Origin: Candidatus Xiphinematobacter sp. | Lineage (GTDB): Bacteria; Verrucomicrobiota; Verrucomicrobiia; Chthoniobacterales; Xiphinematobacteraceae | DNA length: 64,000 bases | Assembly (NCBI GenBank): GCA_016766635.1 | Contig: CP068473.1 | Location: 554,673-618,672 of the forward strand | Direction of reading: 5' to 3' | Shown here: piece after piece, positions 61,475 to 64,000 of the stretch | How positions within the stretch are numbered: position 1 is the first letter of the stretch | How the letters are laid out: each line of letters begins with the position of its first letter | Translations under genes and position numbers: made by a program | Notes under the pieces: generated by a model | The model's input: the letters and a program-made list of their open reading frames with translations, nothing else | What the model was told of the DNA's origin: nothing | Database searches by the model: none

Positions 61475-61779
61475 CAGGAGCCACGCCGGATGTGTCCCCC
61501 CCCCAATAGGGGGGGTTGGGGTTTCCTGCAATCCTGTGCTATCTTTCCCCCGTTGCCTTTCAGGCGGTTGCATCCCTCAGTAGTTTTTCCCTCCGGCGCC
61601 GCTTGGCGGGGACTGCATTTGCAGTTTCGCGGATTGGCTGCGGCGTCCTATCCTGCCTTCTTTATGCCTTTTTGGTCCCTTGTGCCTGTAACATTTAGAG
61701 CAACGCAAAATGAAGAAACGAAGAGCTGGAAGGGCCACGTCTCTTCCCGCCAGTGGAGTTGTTTAAGAGTGCCCACAGT
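61475..61779. other. 305 bp convergent intergenic region, rpmA/gnd
   Basis: No gene seen. A very GC-rich hairpin (C9/AATA/G7) at 61496-61515 lies about 20 bp after the rpmA stop and probably serves as transcription stop or mRNA end for rplU-rpmA. Confidence 0.5.
61496..61515 (+). terminator. Pure-GC hairpin after rpmA
   Basis: Seven C-G pairs close the loop AATA; the C run is 9 long and the G run 7 long. It is followed by TTGGGGTTT, a weak T-run. Such homopolymers are also prone to replication slippage and sequencing error. Confidence 0.45.
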
Positions 61780-63189
61780 TCACCATTGAGTGTGAAAAAC
61801 ACCTGGCTTATCCACGCGTTCGTAGGTGTGGGCTCCAAAGAAGTCACGTTGGGCCTGGATAAGACTAGTTGAAAGATTAGGACTACGATAGCTATCGTAG
61901 TAGGCTAGCCCTGCACTAAAGGCTGGGACTGGAACACCACTCTGTAGTGCCACGCTGGTGGCGAAGCGCCAGCCTTCCTGATTCTTGGAAAGAGCGCCGC
62001 AAAAAAACGGGTCCAGCATCAAGTTGTGTAAGTCGGGCTTGTTTTCGTATGCTTGCTTTATATGGCTAAGGAACTGAGCCCGAATGATGCAACCACCACG
62101 CCACACAGCAACAATATCAGAAAAGTTTAGATTCCAGCGGTAGTGCTTACTAGCCTTTGCAAGGAGATTCATGCCCTGTGCATAGTTGACAATCTTGGAA
62201 GCGTAGAGTGCGTTCCCTACTGCATTTATCAGGCTCTTGCGGTCACCCACAAATGGCCTTCTGGGAGGAGCGGACAAAACTTGGGAGGCAACCAGACGTT
62301 CTTCCCTGCTGGATGAAAGAACACGCACCTCCATTGCAGCATACAGGATTCCGATAGCAATACCCTGGTCAACTGCACTAGCAATTGCCCACTTTCCTGT
62401 CCCTTTTTGCCCTGCCCTATCGAGGATAACTTCCACAATGGGCTTGCCGGTGTCCGGATCCATTGTATTAAGAATCTGGGCGGTGATTCCAACTAGATAG
62501 CTGCTGAGTTCTCCATTGTTCCATCTGGAAAAGACTTCATGGAGTTCTGAATGGGAAAGCCCCAGTACGTTCTTGAGAATGGCATAAGCTTCGCAAATAA
62601 GCTGCATGTCGCCGTACTCAATGCCGTTATGAACCATCTTTACATAATGCCCAGCCCCGTCGGGTCCCATGTAGAGACAACAGGGCTCAGATCCCACAAC
62701 CGCTGCAATCCTTTTCAGAATTAGACTGATTACTTTCCAGGAGTCCGGAGAACCTCCCGGCATAAGTGCGGGACCCTTGAGGGCTCCCTCTGCACCGCCA
62801 GAGATTCCACAGCCAATAAAATGAATGGACTTCTTACGCAACAACGCCTTTTCTCGTCGCCGAGTGTCTTTCCAAAGAGAGTTACCCCCATCGACGATGA
62901 TATCTCCTGGGTCCAACAAGGAAGCTAATTGGTTAATGGTAGTGTCTGTAGCTAGGCCTGCCTTTACCATAAGTATGATTTTACGTGGCCTTGCTAACGA
63001 GTGAACAAAGCTATCGAGAGAATAGGTCGGTAAAATTCGCCTCCCCCTCGCATGACCTGCAGCGAAGCGCTCGGTAACTGCTCGGGTACGGTTAAACACG
63101 CTGATGAGGAACCCCCTATTTTCTAGGTTGAGAGCGAGATTTGCCCCCATAACAGCAAGGCCAATCAGCCCAACATCACTCTTACTCAT
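61780..63189 (-). CDS. gnd: 6-phosphogluconate dehydrogenase, decarboxylating
   Basis: Pentose phosphate pathway: 6-phosphogluconate is oxidised to ribulose 5-phosphate with NADPH. The NADP-binding motif GLAVMGANLALNLENRG and the family signatures MPGGSPDSW, GAGHYVKMVHNGIEYGDMQ and WRGGCIIRAQFL are present. At 469 aa it is the long, dimeric form. ATG 63189 is the start. zwf and pgl are not in the window. Confidence 0.97.
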   Translation of the reverse strand: MSKSDVGLIGLAVMGANLALNLENRGFLISVFNRTRAVTERFAAGHARGRRILPTYSLDSFVHSLARPRKIILMVKAGLATDTTINQLASLLDPGDIIVDGGNSLWKDTRRREKALLRKKSIHFIGCGISGGAEGALKGPALMPGGSPDSWKVISLILKRIAAVVGSEPCCLYMGPDGAGHYVKMVHNGIEYGDMQLICEAYAILKNVLGLSHSELHEVFSRWNNGELSSYLVGITAQILNTMDPDTGKPIVEVILDRAGQKGTGKWAIASAVDQGIAIGILYAAMEVRVLSSSREERLVASQVLSAPPRRPFVGDRKSLINAVGNALYASKIVNYAQGMNLLAKASKHYRWNLNFSDIVAVWRGGCIIRAQFLSHIKQAYENKPDLHNLMLDPFFCGALSKNQEGWRFATSVALQSGVPVPAFSAGLAYYDSYRSPNLSTSLIQAQRDFFGAHTYERVDKPGVFHTQW

Positions 63190-63633
63190 AAGGTAAGTTC
63201 GTCATCCAGTTCACTGAGTATAGATACACCTACGGCCAATATACCTACGGCCAAAAGGGGAAAGATCCCACACCCCGCGCACAGCTTTCAAGGAAAATGG
63301 GAACATTCTAAGTACTCTCCTTTACTCAAAGTTTTTTCCTCTCGCAAGCTCGACCTCCTACACCAACACAAAGAAGAGTAGAACTATACTCACCTCTCAC
63401 CTCAGTTCCCCCACAACACAAAACTGGTGAGAATGCTTGTTGTTCTACCCTCTTTTTTATTCTTTTTTTCTTCCTATCCCTGGATCAGAGTTCTCTTGCG
63501 CAGGGCCTTGCTCGGGAACAAGGTATGTAACAAGACTCTTTACAGCTAACACCTTTGATATGTCGTCGATAAACCAGCTTTCGATTGACGAATCACCTGT
63601 TTGCAGCAAGAGTGGGTTCGTTCGGATTCGGAT
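63190..63633. other. 444 bp divergent intergenic region, gnd/ilvN
   Basis: No gene seen. It must hold the promoters for gnd (minus) and ilvN (plus). A 15 bp tandem duplication with unit ACCTACGGCCAA plus spacer lies at 63228-63254. No ilvB precedes ilvN here, unlike many bacteria. Confidence 0.4.
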
Positions 63634-64000
63634 ATGTGTCACACTATTACAGTAGTCGTCGAAAACAGATTTGGGGTGCTCGGCCGTGTTGTGGGGGTGT
63701 TTAGTGGGCGGGGTTTTAATATTGAAGGCCTCAACGTAAGTCCTGCTAGGGATCCCTCTACCTCCCGTATGACCATTACTCTCCGTGGAGACGGTAAGAT
63801 ATTGGAGCAAGTTACCCATCATTTAGAAAAGTTAGTGGATGTTATCAGTGTTAGACACCATCGAGATAGAGAATACATAGGCCGAGAGCTAGTGCTTCTA
63901 CGTGTGTGTGCGGATCTTAAGACCCGCACAGAGGTGATACAGATTTGTGAAGTTTTTCGCGCGAAAGTCATAGACGTGCATCCTACCGAACTCACCATCG
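63634..64000 (+). CDS. ilvN: Acetolactate synthase small subunit, partial at window edge
   Basis: Regulatory subunit of branched-chain amino acid synthesis. The sequence from ATG 63634 reads MCHTITVVVENRFGVLGRVV, then FSGRGFNIEGLNVSPARD and RMTITLRGD, the ACT domain that binds valine. It continues with ISVRHHRDREYIGRELVLLRVCADLKTR. The gene runs off the window at 64000, about two thirds complete for a ~165 aa protein. It is divergent from gnd. Confidence 0.93.
   Translation, partial: MCHTITVVVENRFGVLGRVVGVFSGRGFNIEGLNVSPARDPSTSRMTITLRGDGKILEQVTHHLEKLVDVISVRHHRDREYIGRELVLLRVCADLKTRTEVIQICEVFRAKVIDVHPTELTI

Overview
This window looks like a chromosomal segment from a bacterium of the PVC superphylum, most likely a verrucomicrobium. 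It has no rRNA, insertion sequence, prophage or CRISPR array that I can see. The case for the lineage is by inference: a short-form ATP synthase delta subunit, a futalosine-type menaquinone gene (mqnC), HemQ, a bactofilin, a DUF721/DciA-like protein, and type III secretion genes arranged much as in Chlamydia. Decaying genes, long empty intergenic stretches and many small tandem duplications suggest a reduced, perhaps host-associated genome. A symbiont such as Xiphinematobacter would fit, but I cannot test that from sequence alone.

Layout. 1-3.8 kb holds sppA, argA, dnaN and tRNA-Thr. 3.9-10.9 kb holds leuS, a shortened recO, a frameshifted thiE, accC-accB (fatty acid synthesis entry) and secG. 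11.3 kb has a small RelE-like protein. 11.9-25.9 kb is the transcription and translation block rplK-rplA-rplJ-rplL-rpoB-rpoC-rpsB-tsf, followed by pyk. After a 1.2 kb stretch with no gene come sucC-sucD-gltA (TCA cycle), a two-domain AsnC/siroheme-decarboxylase-like protein, and tRNA-Val overlapping its stop codon. 31.8-36.7 kb on the minus strand carries cca and the overlapping chain aldo/keto reductase, HAD phosphatase, tlyA, nadK. 36.9-38.9 kb has a GHL10-type secreted protein and a bactofilin. 39.4-46.0 kb is the complete F-type ATP synthase operon atpBEFHAGDC.

46.1-48.4 kb has tRNA-Gly, folB, a DUF721/DciA-like gene, a ferredoxin and hemQ. 48.4-53.0 kb is a type III secretion island on the minus strand: sctW split into two ORFs, a CesT-type chaperone, and an intact export gate sctV. 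It lies divergent to rpoN (sigma-54). 54.7-59.2 kb has tRNA-Gln, mqnC, an M24 peptidase, a membrane zinc peptidase and thiD. 59.3-64 kb has hisC, tRNA-Leu, rplU-rpmA, gnd and the start of ilvN, which runs off the edge.

The most interesting content is the type III secretion island with its interrupted gatekeeper gene, the homopolymer frameshift plus tandem duplications in thiE, and a genome-wide habit of 9-18 bp tandem duplications. Next come a perfect 26 bp palindrome inside sucD and a perfect inverted repeat between rpoN and sctW.
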